Positions 39,811 through 51,727 are shown, counted from the first letter of the stretch. The stretch: DNA of 64,000 bases from Streptomyces cellostaticus (GCF_001513965.1 NZ_KQ948019.1:124001-188000); one strand, 5' to 3'. Program-made: numbers and translations. The notes: a model not told the origin generated them from the sequence alone.

Positions 39811-40232
39811 GTCGTCTCGTCCGTTCCCTGCTGCCGTTCGTCCAGCAGCTGTTCGTAGTGATCGATCTTGTCGTCCAGCGCGGTCGCGTTGCGCCTGAGC
39901 GCCCGGATGCGGTCGGCCAGTCCGGCGCGGTGCTCGCGGAGCATCGCCAGCCGGTCGGCGACCGTCGCATCCCCCTCGGACCGCAGCCGCGCGAAGTGCT
40001 GCATGTCCGCGATCGACATGCCGGTCTCGCGCAGCCGCAGCAGGAACTCCAGCCAGGCCAGGTCCGCCGTCTGGTAGCGGCGCTGGTTGCCGGTGGTCCG
40101 GCCGATCCGCTCGATCAGGCCGGCCTTCTCGTAGTAGCGCAGCGTGTCGTGCGTCAGGCCGGTGCGCTCGGCCACCTGGGCGATGGTCAACGAGGGCTCC
40201 GGGTCCTGCGGGAGGGGCTGTCCGCTGGTCAT
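39807..40232 (-). CDS. MerR-family regulator
   Basis: The 141-residue protein has the MerR winged helix (LTIAQVAERTGLTHDTLRYY, then EKAGLIERIGRT) and a long dimerisation helix ending LDDKIDHYEQLLDERQ. The short C-terminus has no Cys metal site, so it is probably a SoxR-unlike, aldehyde- or redox-type regulator. It leads the MerR-CMD operon from a typical MerR promoter at 40240-40270 that would produce a leaderless message. Confidence 0.9.
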   Translation of the reverse strand: MTSGQPLPQDPEPSLTIAQVAERTGLTHDTLRYYEKAGLIERIGRTTGNQRRYQTADLAWLEFLLRLRETGMSIADMQHFARLRSEGDATVADRLAMLREHRAGLADRIRALRRNATALDDKIDHYEQLLDERQQGTDETT

Positions 40233-40239
40233 GACAAGA

Positions 40240-40270
40240 ACGATAGAACCTGGAGTGCGCTCCAGGTCAA
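40240..40270 (-). promoter_or_regulatory. MerR-type promoter with 19-bp spacer and inverted repeat
   Basis: On the minus strand TTGACC (40270-40265) and TATCGT (40245-40240) are separated by 19 bp, the over-long spacer typical of MerR-controlled promoters. The perfect inverted repeat ACCTGGAG-TGCG-CTCCAGGT (40248-40267) lies in the spacer. The -10 ends 8 bp before the ATG at 40232, so transcription would begin at or next to the start codon. Confidence 0.75.
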
Positions 40271-40503
40271 GCGCTGCTCGCTTCACCTTGAAAACACCTT
40301 TTGGAAAGCATTCGTTTTCCTGGCCGTCATGAAATTCACACGGTGTTTCCCGTATTCGGAAGAAGTCGCCCCACTTTTTGGTGAGCGCACAACCAACAGG
40401 AAACGGGTCCCGTCTAAGACGGCGAATCCATAAGGCATACATTCCGTGGGGGACCGCCGGAAATGCAGGGCAACGCGCGGCGACCCCCGGACAGGAACAG
40501 GGT
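40271..40503. other. AT-richer intergenic region upstream of the YfhO-like gene
   Basis: About 230 bp with runs such as CCTTTTGGAAAGC, CATTCGTTTTCC and CACTTTTTGGTG, clearly less G/C-rich than the flanking genes. It must contain the promoter of the YfhO-GtrB-GtrA cassette. No coding sequence or clear hexamer pair was recognised. Confidence 0.5.
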
Positions 40504-43062
40504 GTGAAAGCGATATCCCAGCCGAGGCGGGCCGCCGCCCTGCTCGCCGCGGCCGTCACGATCACGGCGTTCTGCGCCGCCGACACCCTCGCCCGCAGCT
40601 ACCCCTTCGGCCCCCGCACCCGCAGCGTCAACGACCTGGGCAATCAGTACGTCCCCTTCCACGCCCACCTGTGGGACCTGCTGCACGGCAGGACCGACGG
40701 CGGCCTCCTCGTCAACTGGCAGTCCGGCTACGGCTCCAGCTTCCTGCCCGACCTCGGCACCTACCTCGGCAGCCCGTTCGCGCTGCTCGTGGCCGTCTTC
40801 CCACGGGACGAGATCGACCTCGCGGTGTATGTGATCACCGTCCTGAAGACCGCCTTTGCCGCGGCCGCCATGGCCTGGCTGCTGCTCACCCTGCGGCCCG
40901 GGCGCTGGTGGGCCGCAGGTCTGCTCGGCGCCTCCTACGCCCTGTGCGGCTGGAGCGTGGCCGACGCCTCCTACAACCCGATGTGGCTGGACGGCCTCAT
41001 CGCCCTGCCCCTGCTCTGTCTGGTCGGCGAATGGGCCCTCGCCGGACGCCGCCGCCACCTCGGCGTCCTGGTCGTGGCCCTCGCCTGGACCGCCAACTTC
41101 TACACCGCCTACATGGCCACCCTGGGCGCCGGCCTGGTCCTGCTGCTCCGGCTGCTGCTGGCGGACCTGCCCCGTCGGCGGGCACGCGCGGCGGCCGGCC
41201 GTGCCGCGCTCACCGTCGCCCTCGGCATGGGTCTGGCCGCCCCGCTGGTGACGGTCGTCTACTTCGGCACCAGGCACGCCTACCCGGGCCGCGTCCGCCA
41301 GTTCGCCCCGGTGGCGAGCGAGGACCTGCTGGCCCGGCTGCTGCCGACGACGTACGGCTTCGGCTCCCCGGCCGTCTACGTGGGCATCACGGCCCTGCTG
41401 CTTGCCCTCGCCCTGCCGTTCCACCGCGCGGTCCCCGCCCGGGTGCGCACCGGCTGGACGCTCCTCGTCCTCGCGGTGACCCTGTCCCTGCAGTGGGCGC
41501 CCACCCACCTGGTCTGGCACGCCTTCGCCACCCCGCAGGGCAGTTCCTACCGCCAGACGTTCGTGCTGTGCGGGCTGCTGGTGATCGCCGCCTGGCACTC
41601 GCTGTCGTACGGCCCGCCCGACCGGCGCGCGCTCGCGGCGGCGGCCGGGCTCCTTGCCCTGCTTACCCTCGTGGCGAGCCGCAGCGACCTGGTGCGGCTC
41701 TCTACCTGGCCGGTGCTGCTGCTCGCCACCGCGGGCGCGCTCGGCGGACTCGCGCTGCTGGGCCGCGCCGACGCCGGCCGGCGCACCCGGCTGGCCGGCC
41801 TGGCCGTCGTACTCCTCCTCGCAGCGCAGCTCGGCGAGACGGCCGCCACCTCCGCCGTGGCCACCCGGCTGCGCCTGGCGCACCTGGACGACTACGCGCC
41901 CTGGGGCGAGCGGCAGCAGCGGCAGGCGGCGGCGATCGCCGAGGCCGACGGCTGGCCCCGGTACCGCACCGACCCCGGACGCGAGCAGACCGTCGGCAAC
42001 GACCCGATGCTGGTGGGCGGCCAGGGCGCCCAGTACTACAGCAGCCTGACCTCCGACGTCCTCAGCCGTACGCTCACCGCGCTCGGCGGCGGCTCGACCT
42101 CGCGCGGCCGCAGCGTGCAGAGCCTCGACAACGCCGTCACCGACGTCATCTTCTCCGTCGGCGCCCGGGTGCACTCCCCGCCGGATCCGCACCAGAAGCA
42201 CGTGACCCGGGCCGGCGGTCCGGTGACCGTGTCCCGGCAGGACGTGCCGCCCCTGGTGACCGTACGGACCGCGCCCGACCGGGCCGCCTTCGGGCCCTCG
42301 CCGTACCGCAACCAGGAAATGCTGCTCGGCAGCCGCGTCTACACCGTGCCCCGCGTCGCCGTGCACGACGACACCGGAAAGCCGGTGCGGGGCGGTCGGG
42401 TCGGCTCCCGGAACGCCGTCACCCGGCCGACGGTCACGGCCCGCTGCCCGGCCGGGAGCCAGGTATACCTGTGGGCCCCGGACTTCTCGGGCACCGCCCG
42501 GCTCGACGGTGCCGATACCACCGCGCGCTTCCGGTTCGCGTACCCGCGCAACCGCGCTGCCATGGCGCCCCTCGGCCCGGCCGCGGCATCCGGGCGGCTG
42601 CGCATCGCGCTGTCCCCGGACCGCCCCGGCCGCATCCCGGGCGGCGCGGTCGGCTGCCTGGACACCGCACGCCTGCGGACCGCGGCCGCTCACCTCACGG
42701 CCACCGGCGCCACCCACGTCACCGTCTCCGACGGCACCCTCCGGGCCGAACTGCCCGCCGGCAGCAAGGGGACCGCCGTCGTCGCCGCGCCCCGGATCGC
42801 CGGCTGGCGGTGCGCGACGGACGGCGCCCCGGAGCGGCCCGCGGGGGAGTACCACGGGCTGATCGCCGTCCCCCTCAACGCCCACCCGACCTCGCTGACC
42901 TGCACCTTCCACCCACCCGGCCTGCGGCTGGGCACGGCCGTCGGGGGCGTTTCGCTTCTCACGCTCGCCCTGCTCGGCACCCTCGGCGCCGTCCGCCGCC
43001 GACGTGCCTCGGCACCGTCCACGACCACACCAGCGCGCGAGCGCGTGACCACTGCCCTCTGA
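40504..43062 (+). CDS. YfhO-family multi-pass membrane glycosyltransferase-like protein
   Basis: The 852-residue protein has about a dozen membrane helices in its N-terminal half and a large extracytoplasmic C-terminal part with a final anchor helix. The early loop LGNQYVPFHAHLWDLLHG and NWQSGYGSSF resemble the GT-C-type catalytic loop of YfhO proteins, which transfer sugars from undecaprenyl carriers to surface polymers. The GTG at 40504 follows AGGAAC. It begins a cassette with GtrB- and GtrA-like genes. Confidence 0.82.
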   Translation: MKAISQPRRAAALLAAAVTITAFCAADTLARSYPFGPRTRSVNDLGNQYVPFHAHLWDLLHGRTDGGLLVNWQSGYGSSFLPDLGTYLGSPFALLVAVFPRDEIDLAVYVITVLKTAFAAAAMAWLLLTLRPGRWWAAGLLGASYALCGWSVADASYNPMWLDGLIALPLLCLVGEWALAGRRRHLGVLVVALAWTANFYTAYMATLGAGLVLLLRLLLADLPRRRARAAAGRAALTVALGMGLAAPLVTVVYFGTRHAYPGRVRQFAPVASEDLLARLLPTTYGFGSPAVYVGITALLLALALPFHRAVPARVRTGWTLLVLAVTLSLQWAPTHLVWHAFATPQGSSYRQTFVLCGLLVIAAWHSLSYGPPDRRALAAAAGLLALLTLVASRSDLVRLSTWPVLLLATAGALGGLALLGRADAGRRTRLAGLAVVLLLAAQLGETAATSAVATRLRLAHLDDYAPWGERQQRQAAAIAEADGWPRYRTDPGREQTVGNDPMLVGGQGAQYYSSLTSDVLSRTLTALGGGSTSRGRSVQSLDNAVTDVIFSVGARVHSPPDPHQKHVTRAGGPVTVSRQDVPPLVTVRTAPDRAAFGPSPYRNQEMLLGSRVYTVPRVAVHDDTGKPVRGGRVGSRNAVTRPTVTARCPAGSQVYLWAPDFSGTARLDGADTTARFRFAYPRNRAAMAPLGPAAASGRLRIALSPDRPGRIPGGAVGCLDTARLRTAAAHLTATGATHVTVSDGTLRAELPAGSKGTAVVAAPRIAGWRCATDGAPERPAGEYHGLIAVPLNAHPTSLTCTFHPPGLRLGTAVGGVSLLTLALLGTLGAVRRRRASAPSTTTPARERVTTAL

Positions 43063-43083
43063 CGCGCCCCTGGGGGGATCGCC

Positions 43084-44034
43084 ATGCTGATATCGATCGT
43101 CGCGCCCTGCTACAACGAAGAAGACGTCCTCGAACGCTTCCACGAGGAGGTCCAGAAGATCTCGGACGAACTGCTGCCGCTCGGCCACGACATGGAGTTC
43201 GTGTACGTCGACGACGGCAGCCGCGACCGCACCCTCGCCGTCCTCAGGCACCTCGCCGACCGCGACTCACGGGTGCGCTACGTCTCCTTCAGCCGCAACT
43301 TCGGCAAGGAGGCGGCCCTGCTCGCGGGCCTGCGGCACGCCTCGGGCGACTCGGTCGTCGTCATGGACGCCGACCTTCAGCACCCGCCGGAGCTGATCAA
43401 GCGGATGGTGGAGCTGCGCGACCAGGGCTACGACCAGGTCATCGCCAGGCGCACCCGCACCGGCGACCGCCTCACCCGCACCCTCACCGCCCGCCTGTAC
43501 TACCGGCTCATCAACCGCTTGGTCGATGTCGAACTGGTCGACGGCGTGGGCGACTTCCGTCTGCTCTCGCGCCGCGTGGTGGACGCGATCGTGAACCTCA
43601 CGGAGTACAACCGCTTCTCCAAGGGCCTGTTCGCCTGGGTCGGCTTCCCGAGCACCACCTTCGAGTACGAGAACGCGACGCGCGAGGCCGGCCACAGCTC
43701 CTGGTCGTTCCGCAGCCTGCTCAACTACGGCCTGGACGGCCTGCTGTCCTTCAACAACCGGCCGCTGCGCGCCGCCCTCTGGCTCGGCATGGGCCTGCTG
43801 CTGTGCGCGGGGCTGTACACCGCCTGGATCGTGGGCGCCGCGCTCGTCCACGGAGTGCAGACGCCGGGGTATGTGACCATCATCACCGCTGTCACGGCCC
43901 TGGCGGGCGTCCAGATGGTCATGCTGGGAGTCATCGGGGAGTACACCGGCCGCATCTACTACGAGGTGAAGGGGCGTCCGCACTTCCTGGTGAAGGCGAC
44001 CAACGTGGAACGGACGAAAGACCTTATCCCTTGA
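43084..44034 (+). CDS. GtrB/CsbB-like polyprenyl-phosphate glycosyltransferase (GT2)
   Basis: The 316-residue protein has a cytosolic GT2 domain with SIVAPCYNEEDVL, FVYVDDGSRD, SRNFGKEAALLAGL and DADLQHPPEL, then two C-terminal membrane helices. This is the architecture of CsbB/GtrB enzymes that load a sugar onto undecaprenyl phosphate. It follows the YfhO gene by 21 bp, and its TGA overlaps the ATG of the GtrA gene by one base. Confidence 0.92.
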   Translation: MLISIVAPCYNEEDVLERFHEEVQKISDELLPLGHDMEFVYVDDGSRDRTLAVLRHLADRDSRVRYVSFSRNFGKEAALLAGLRHASGDSVVVMDADLQHPPELIKRMVELRDQGYDQVIARRTRTGDRLTRTLTARLYYRLINRLVDVELVDGVGDFRLLSRRVVDAIVNLTEYNRFSKGLFAWVGFPSTTFEYENATREAGHSSWSFRSLLNYGLDGLLSFNNRPLRAALWLGMGLLLCAGLYTAWIVGAALVHGVQTPGYVTIITAVTALAGVQMVMLGVIGEYTGRIYYEVKGRPHFLVKATNVERTKDLIP

Positions 44035-44441
44035 TGTCGAGACAGATCGCCACCTTCGCCGTGGTCGGTGCCGTCAATACGGCGACGTACTACGGCCTCT
44101 ATCTGCTGTTGCTCACCTGGCTGCCGTATCTGGGCGCACATATTCTGGCATTCCTGCTCAGCATGATCGGATCCTTCTTCCTGAATGCGCGGTTCACCTA
44201 CCGGACGCGGCCGACCTGGCGGAAGTTCCTGCTGTTCCCGCTGACGAACGTCACCAATTTCCTGATCACCACCGCGGGGGTGTACGTGATCGTCGACGTC
44301 CTGCACGCGGGCAGCCGCTTCGCCCCCCTCCTCGCCTCCGCGGCGGCGATCCCGGTGACCTTCGTCCTCTCCCGCCGGATCATGCTGCCCCGCCCGGCCG
44401 GCGTGACGGCCGACGCCCCGCAGGCCGTGACGCACCGATGA
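44034..44441 (+). CDS. GtrA-family flippase-like membrane protein
   Basis: The 135-residue protein has four membrane helices and begins SRQIATFAVVGAVNTATYYG, with FFLNARFTYR, as in GtrA/GtcA proteins. It probably flips the lipid-linked sugar made by the preceding GT2 enzyme across the membrane for use by the YfhO-like transferase. It is translationally coupled to the GT2 gene. Confidence 0.9.
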   Translation: MSRQIATFAVVGAVNTATYYGLYLLLLTWLPYLGAHILAFLLSMIGSFFLNARFTYRTRPTWRKFLLFPLTNVTNFLITTAGVYVIVDVLHAGSRFAPLLASAAAIPVTFVLSRRIMLPRPAGVTADAPQAVTHR

Positions 44442-44470
44442 GCGGTGCGGGTACCGGCCCCCGCATGCGA

Positions 44471-44499
44471 TTGCATAAAAGTGCAGCGATACGTATAGT
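44471..44499 (+). promoter_or_regulatory. argC promoter overlapped by ArgR-type boxes
   Basis: TTGCAT (44471-44476) and TATAGT (44494-44499) are separated by 17 bp. The symmetric TGCATAAAAGTGCA (44472-44485) covers the -35 region and CATGCC follows the -10, consistent with tandem ARG boxes. The expected start near 44506 leaves a very short leader before GAGGAGG at 44511. Confidence 0.7.
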
Positions 44500-44511
44500 C
44501 ATGCCATCTAG

Positions 44512-46696
<2,185 letters not shown>

Positions 46697-46700
<4 letters not shown>

Positions 46701-47605
46701 CCACGACCCGGAAACACACGGCACTCCCCAAGGCCCAGATCCTCATCGAGGCGCTGCCCTGGCTGACCCGGCACCACGGCAAGATCGTCGTCATCAAGTT
46801 CGGCGGCAACGCCATGGTGAACGAGGAGCTGAAGGCCGCCTTCGCCCAGGACGTCGTCTTCCTGCGGCATGCCGGTCTCAGGCCGGTCGTGGTGCACGGC
46901 GGCGGCCCGCAGATCAGCGCCGCCCTCGACCGGCACGGCATCGTCAGCGAGTTCAAGGCGGGCCTGCGCGTCACCACCGAGGACGCCATGGACGTCGTAC
47001 GCATGGTGCTGGCCGGACAGGTGCAGCGCGAGCTGGTCGGGCTGCTCAACCAGCACGGACCGCTCGCCGTCGGCCTCACCGGCGAGGACGCCCACACCAT
47101 CACCGCCACCAAGCACCAGCCCGAGATCGACGGCGAGCCGGTCGACATCGGGCGGGTCGGCGAGATCACCGAGATCGACACGGGCGCGATCGAGGCCCTG
47201 CTCGCCGACGGCCGCATCCCGGTCGTCTCCTCGATCGCCCGATCCCAGGACGACGGACATGTCTACAACGTCAATGCTGATACGGCGGCTGCGGCACTCG
47301 CTGCTGCACTGGGCGCCGAAACCCTCATGGTCCTCACGGACGTCGAGGGCCTCTACGAGGACTGGCCGAACTCCGACGAGGTGATCAGCCGCCTCACCGC
47401 ATCCCAGCTGGAGAAGCTGCTGCCGGAGCTGTCCGCCGGCATGGTGCCGAAGATGGAGGGCTGTCTGCACGCCGTGCGGGGCGGCGTGCAGACAGCCCGC
47501 GTCATCGACGGCCGGGTGCAGCACTCGATCCTGCTGGAGATCTTCACCGACGAGGGCATCGGCACCATGGTCGTGCCCGACGAAGCCGAGGGGGAGCAGT
47601 CATGA
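46697..47605 (+). CDS. argB: Acetylglutamate kinase
   Basis: The 302-residue amino-acid kinase has [17 protein letters not shown] and [12 protein letters not shown]. It phosphorylates N-acetylglutamate and is usually the arginine-inhibited step. It overlaps argJ by 4 bp. Confidence 0.97.
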
Positions 47606-48819
47606 CGGGGACCGCGACCAACGCAGAGCTGACCGGGCGCTGGCAGGGTGCGCTCATGAACAACTACGGCACTCCGCGGCTGCCGCTCGTGCGCGGTGCG
47701 GGTGCCCGGCTGTGGGACGCCGACGGCAAGGAGTACCTCGACTTCGTCGGCGGTATCGCGGTCAACGCCCTCGGCCACGCCCACCCGGCCGTCGTCCAGG
47801 CCGTCAGCGAGCAGATCGCCTCCCTCGGCCATGTCTCCAACCTGTTCATCGCCGAGCCGCCCGTCGCTCTCGCCGAACGGCTGCTCCAGCTCTTCGGCCG
47901 CGACGGCAAGGTCTACTTCTGCAACTCCGGCGCCGAGGCCAACGAGGGCGCGTTCAAGATCGGCCGGCTGACCGGCCGCACCCACATGGTCGCCACCCAG
48001 GGCGGTTTCCACGGCCGGACCATGGGCGCCCTCGCCCTCACCGGCCAGCCCGGCAAGCAGGCGCCCTTCCTGCCGCTGCCCGGCGAGGTCACCCACGTCC
48101 CGTACGGCGACGCACAGGCGCTGGCCGCAGCCGTGACGGAGGAGACGGCGCTCGTCATCATCGAGCCGATCCAGGGCGAGAACGGGGTCGTGGTGCCCCC
48201 GGCCGGCTACCTCAAGGCGGCCCGGGCGATCACCGCGGCCACGGGCGCCCTGCTGGTGCTGGACGAGGTGCAGACCGGGGTCGGCCGCACCGGGAACTGG
48301 TTCGAGTACCAGGCCCACGAAGGCGTCCTGCCCGATGTCGTCACGCTCGCCAAGGGACTGGGCGGCGGGCTGCCGCTCGGCGCCACCGTGGCCTTCGGGC
48401 GGGCCGCCGAGCTGCTCCAGCCCGGCCAGCACGGCACGACCTTCGGCGGAAACCCGGTCGCCTGCGCGGCCGGACTCGCCGTCCTCGACACCATCGCGGA
48501 CGACGGGCTGCTGGAGAACGTCAAGCGGCAGAGCGAGCGGCTGCGGGACGGAATCGAGGCGCTGAACCACCCGTTGATCGACTTTGTCCGGGGTGCGGGC
48601 CTCCTGCTGGGTATCGTGCTCACCGGGCCGCTCGCACCGCAGGTGCAGCAGGCGGCCCAGGAGGCCGGGTTCCTGGTGAACGCGCCCGCTCCCGACGTCG
48701 TACGGCTCATGCCGCCGCTCAACCTCCGCGACGACGAGGCAGGCGCCTTCCTCCAGGCGCTGCCCGGCATCCTCGCGGCAGCGAACCCAGTGAATGGGGA
48801 CGGACGATCCGGAGAATGA
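47602..48819 (+). CDS. argD: Acetylornithine aminotransferase
   Basis: The 405-residue class III aminotransferase shows [28 protein letters not shown] and the PLP Lys in [14 protein letters not shown]. It converts the semialdehyde to N-acetylornithine. It overlaps argB by 4 bp. Confidence 0.97.
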   Translation: MTGTATNAELTGRWQGALMNNYGTPRLPLVRGAGARLWDADGKEYLDFVGGIAVNALGHAHPAVVQAVSEQIASLGHVSNLFIAEPPVALAERLLQLFGRDGKVYFCNSGAEANEGAFKIGRLTGRTHMVATQGGFHGRTMGALALTGQPGKQAPFLPLPGEVTHVPYGDAQALAAAVTEETALVIIEPIQGENGVVVPPAGYLKAARAITAATGALLVLDEVQTGVGRTGNWFEYQAHEGVLPDVVTLAKGLGGGLPLGATVAFGRAAELLQPGQHGTTFGGNPVACAAGLAVLDTIADDGLLENVKRQSERLRDGIEALNHPLIDFVRGAGLLLGIVLTGPLAPQVQQAAQEAGFLVNAPAPDVVRLMPPLNLRDDEAGAFLQALPGILAAANPVNGDGRSGE

Positions 48820-48826
48820 GACGACG

Positions 48827-49372
48827 ATGAGCCAGGCGCAGGAACACGAGCAGGCGGCGGGCGCCGGGCCCGCCGTGCCGCAGACCCGCACCGCACGGCA
48901 CGGCCGGATCGTGGACATCCTCAACCGGCAGCCGGTGCGGTCGCAGAGCCAGCTGGCGAAGCTGCTCGCCGACGACGGGCTGAGCGTCACACAGGCGACG
49001 CTCTCCCGGGACCTCGACGAGCTGAACGCGGTGAAGATCCGCAACACCGACGGCGACCTGATCTACGCGGTGCCGAGCGAGGGCGGTTTCCGCACGCCCC
49101 GTGCTCCGCTGGGCGGGTCGGCGAAGGAGGAGCGGATGCGGCGCCTGTCCCAGGAGCTGCTGATCTCCGCGGAGGCCTCCGCCAACCTCGTGGTCCTGCG
49201 CACCCCGCCGGGTGCGGCCCAGTTCCTCGCCTCGGCCATCGACCAGGCCGAACTGCACGACATCCTGGGGACCATCGCCGGTGACGACACCCTGCTGCTG
49301 ATCAGCCGGGAGCCGACCGGGGGACAGGCGCTGGCGGACCATCTGCTGCGGCTGGCGCAGAACGGGCACTGA
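48827..49372 (+). CDS. argR: Arginine repressor ArgR
   Basis: The 181-residue protein has an N-terminal winged helix ([20 protein letters not shown], then [15 protein letters not shown]) and a C-terminal hexamerisation/arginine-binding domain ([20 protein letters not shown]). It should bind the ARG boxes at argC and argG when arginine is abundant. The ATG at 48827 is preferred; the ATG at 48794 lies inside argD. Confidence 0.96.
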   Translation: MSQAQEHEQAAGAGPAVPQTRTARHGRIVDILNRQPVRSQSQLAKLLADDGLSVTQATLSRDLDELNAVKIRNTDGDLIYAVPSEGGFRTPRAPLGGSAKEERMRRLSQELLISAEASANLVVLRTPPGAAQFLASAIDQAELHDILGTIAGDDTLLLISREPTGGQALADHLLRLAQNGH

Positions 49373-49412
49373 CCCGCATGCACGGCCCGGCCCGGCGGCG
49401 CAGAATGGGAAT

Positions 49413-50057
49413 GTGATCTTCCGCGTCGGGCGGGCAATCTCCTGGCGGCGGCCGACCGTATACAGAGGTGTGTCGGGTTTCCGGTCTCCTGTGGGCCGCC
49501 TCCCGGACGAGGCACTGTTGTCCGGGCTGGCCACCGGTGATCCGGAACTCGCCGTCACCTTCGTCAGGAGGTTCCAGCACAGGGTCTTCGGGGTCGCCAT
49601 GGCCGTCACCGGGGACCCGCAGCTCGCCGAGGACATCGCCCAGCAGACATTCGAGCGTGCGTGGCGTCATGCGCAGATCTACGACTCGCGCCGCGGGTCG
49701 GTCACGACCTGGCTCACGACCATCGCGCACAACCTCGCCATCGACGCCGTCCGCGCGCGGCGGACGGAGCCGGTGGCACCCGAGGACCTCGACGGCCTGG
49801 TCGGCGTCGTCACCGAGACCCCCGAGCAGTGGGCGCTGGCCGACGAGGCCTCCTCCCAGCTCCGGGCCGCACTGGCGCGGCTGCCGCGGGAACAGGCCCG
49901 TGCCCTGGTGATGGCCGGCATCTACGGCATGACGGCCCAGCAGGTCGCCGATTCGGAGAACATCCCGCTGGGCACCGCCAAGACGCGGATCAGGACAGCG
50001 ATGGCAAAACTGCGGATGACACTCGCGTCTCCGAACCGAGGCGACCATGTCCAGTGA
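49413..50057 (+). CDS. ECF-subfamily RNA polymerase sigma factor
   Basis: The 214-residue protein has sigma region 2 (VTFVRRFQHRVFGVAMAVTG, then DIAQQTFERAWRHA and WLTTIAHNLAIDAVR) and region 4 (LPREQARALVMAGIYGMTAQ, GTAKTRIRTAMAKLR). It resembles SigK-type factors. The next gene overlaps by 11 bp and encodes its zinc anti-sigma factor. The start may be GTG 49413 or, less likely, GTG 49470. Confidence 0.9.
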   Translation: MIFRVGRAISWRRPTVYRGVSGFRSPVGRLPDEALLSGLATGDPELAVTFVRRFQHRVFGVAMAVTGDPQLAEDIAQQTFERAWRHAQIYDSRRGSVTTWLTTIAHNLAIDAVRARRTEPVAPEDLDGLVGVVTETPEQWALADEASSQLRAALARLPREQARALVMAGIYGMTAQQVADSENIPLGTAKTRIRTAMAKLRMTLASPNRGDHVQ

Positions 50058-50820
50058 CGTGAACTGCGAGAAGCTGCGCGAGATCGGCGCCGAGCTCGCG
50101 CTGGGCGTGCTGCCCGGACGTGAGCGCGCCGCGGCGGTCGCGCATCTGGACCGGTGCGCCGACTGCCGGGAGCACGTCGAGCAACTGACCCTCGTCGGCG
50201 ACCGGTTGATCGGGCTGCTGCCGGACGGCGAGCCGCCGGTGGGGTTCGAGACCCGGGTGGCCCGCAGGCTGGCCCAGGACGCGGCGGCGCACGAGCGGCG
50301 CCCGAACGCCCGCGCGTCCGGCCTCGCGCACCAGGGCCTGCGTGGCCGCGCCCGCCGGGCCCGGCTGCGGATCGCGGCCCTCGCCTCCGCGCTCGCGATC
50401 GCCTTCGGCTTCGCCGGCTGGGCGATCGGCACCGCCGTCCAGGAGGTCACGGCGTCGCCCCCGGCCGCCGTGGAGAGCGAGCCCATGCTGGTCGGCGACA
50501 TGACCTCGGCCGGCGACGGCGGGCAGCCCGTCGGCGAGGTCTACGCCCACCCCGGCACCCCCGGCTGGGTCTTCATGGCCGTCGCTCTCGCCGGCCCCGG
50601 CACCCCGTACAGCGGCAAGGTCACCTGCCTGCTCGAACACTCCGACGGCACGACGGTGCGCGTCGGCGCCTTCCACCTGCGCGACGGACACGGCGACTGG
50701 GGCGCGTCGACCGCCGTCGATCCTGCGGCGGTCTCCGGCGCCCGCATCGTGTCCTCCGACGGCACCGTCCTCGCCAGTGCCCGTCTGCAGACGGGCCAGG
50801 TCGTGACCCGGGTGCAGTGA
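50047..50820 (+). CDS. Zinc-type anti-sigma factor (RskA-like)
   Basis: The 257-residue protein has a ZAS motif (HLDRCADCREHV; H-x3-C-x2-C), one membrane helix (about residues 108-132, ALASALAIAFGFAGWAIG) and an extracytoplasmic RskA-like domain ending in repeated beta strands. It should hold the preceding sigma factor until a surface signal is received. The coding overlap supports a strict pair. Confidence 0.9.
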   Translation: MSSDVNCEKLREIGAELALGVLPGRERAAAVAHLDRCADCREHVEQLTLVGDRLIGLLPDGEPPVGFETRVARRLAQDAAAHERRPNARASGLAHQGLRGRARRARLRIAALASALAIAFGFAGWAIGTAVQEVTASPPAAVESEPMLVGDMTSAGDGGQPVGEVYAHPGTPGWVFMAVALAGPGTPYSGKVTCLLEHSDGTTVRVGAFHLRDGHGDWGASTAVDPAAVSGARIVSSDGTVLASARLQTGQVVTRVQ

Positions 50821-50839
50821 CCCCGGCACCCGGCGGGCC

Positions 50840-51727
50840 TCAGGCCCGGGAGGGCAGCGTCGCCTCCAGGGCGGCGGCCAGTTCGGCGACCGTGGGCCGG
50901 GACGATGCATCGGCCCGGAGACAGCCGTCGACGGCAGCGGCGAGTGCAGGCGGCAGCCGCCGCCGGGACGTGACGGGCGGGGCGCTCCGCTCCAGCTGCG
51001 GATACCGCTCGGCCGGGCCACCGGCACCGGCACCGTCGTCGTCCCGCCCCGTCCCGTCGCAGGGCTCGTCGTCCCCGCTCTCGGCCCCCTCGAACGGCAG
51101 GCCGCCGCAGGCGGTCTCGAACAAGGTGATGCCGATGCCCCACACGTCGGCCGCGGCCGTGAGCGGTCCGCCGCGTGCCTGCTCCGGAGCGAGATAGCAG
51201 AACGTGCCCACTCCCGCGGGCGCGGGCCCGGGCGGCCGCGCCACGCTCAGGTCCAGCACCTTCGCATGACCGCAGTCCACCACCACGTTGGACGGCTTCA
51301 GGTCCAGGTGCAGCAGGCCCTGACCGTGGAGGTAGTGGACCGCGGAACACAACTGCACCCCGAGCAGCGCCACGTCGGCGGCGGCCGGCCGGCGCCGCAG
51401 CCGGTCCAGGAGGTGGGAGAGCGTCTCACCGGTCAGGGTCTCCAGGACGACGAGCGGCTCGGGTGACTCGACGGTCTCGTAGGCACGGACCAGATGGGGA
51501 TGGGTGAAGTCACGCAGCCACCGGCCCTCGCGCAGCAGTCGCTCGCGCAGCCGCTGCTCGCCCCGGCGGTCGGGGCGCACCGCCTTGATCACGCAACGGC
51601 AGGCCCGCTCCTTGCTCCAGGCGTCGTAGAGGTCGAGCCAGCCGGTGCGCGTCAGATGCGCCAGCACCTCGTAGCCCGGGAGGGGGCTCGTGCCCGGTGC
51701 GAGGGGAGGCAGGGCGGAGTCGCTCAC
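50840..51727 (-). CDS. Atypical Ser/Thr protein kinase in the His-peptide/ABC operon
   Basis: The 295-residue protein has a kinase fold: ATP Lys48 (RCVIKAV), HLDLKPSN in place of HRDLKPxN (Asp142), DLS in place of DFG (Asp159), and APEQ (180-183). The glycine loop is poor (HLTRTGWLDLY). The core acids and Lys remain, so activity is possible but not certain. No PASTA or membrane segment is present. Its GTG overlaps the ABC transporter stop by 4 bp, and GGAAG lies upstream, so it is co-translated with the exporter. Confidence 0.82.
   Translation of the reverse strand: MSDSALPPLAPGTSPLPGYEVLAHLTRTGWLDLYDAWSKERACRCVIKAVRPDRRGEQRLRERLLREGRWLRDFTHPHLVRAYETVESPEPLVVLETLTGETLSHLLDRLRRRPAAADVALLGVQLCSAVHYLHGQGLLHLDLKPSNVVVDCGHAKVLDLSVARPPGPAPAGVGTFCYLAPEQARGGPLTAAADVWGIGITLFETACGGLPFEGAESGDDEPCDGTGRDDDGAGAGGPAERYPQLERSAPPVTSRRRLPPALAAAVDGCLRADASSRPTVAELAAALEATLPSRA

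Noticed and set aside
40414..43251. 945-codon open frame antisense to the YfhO gene
   Set aside because: The translation is low-complexity Gly/Ala/Arg sequence; the opposite strand encodes a clear membrane protein.
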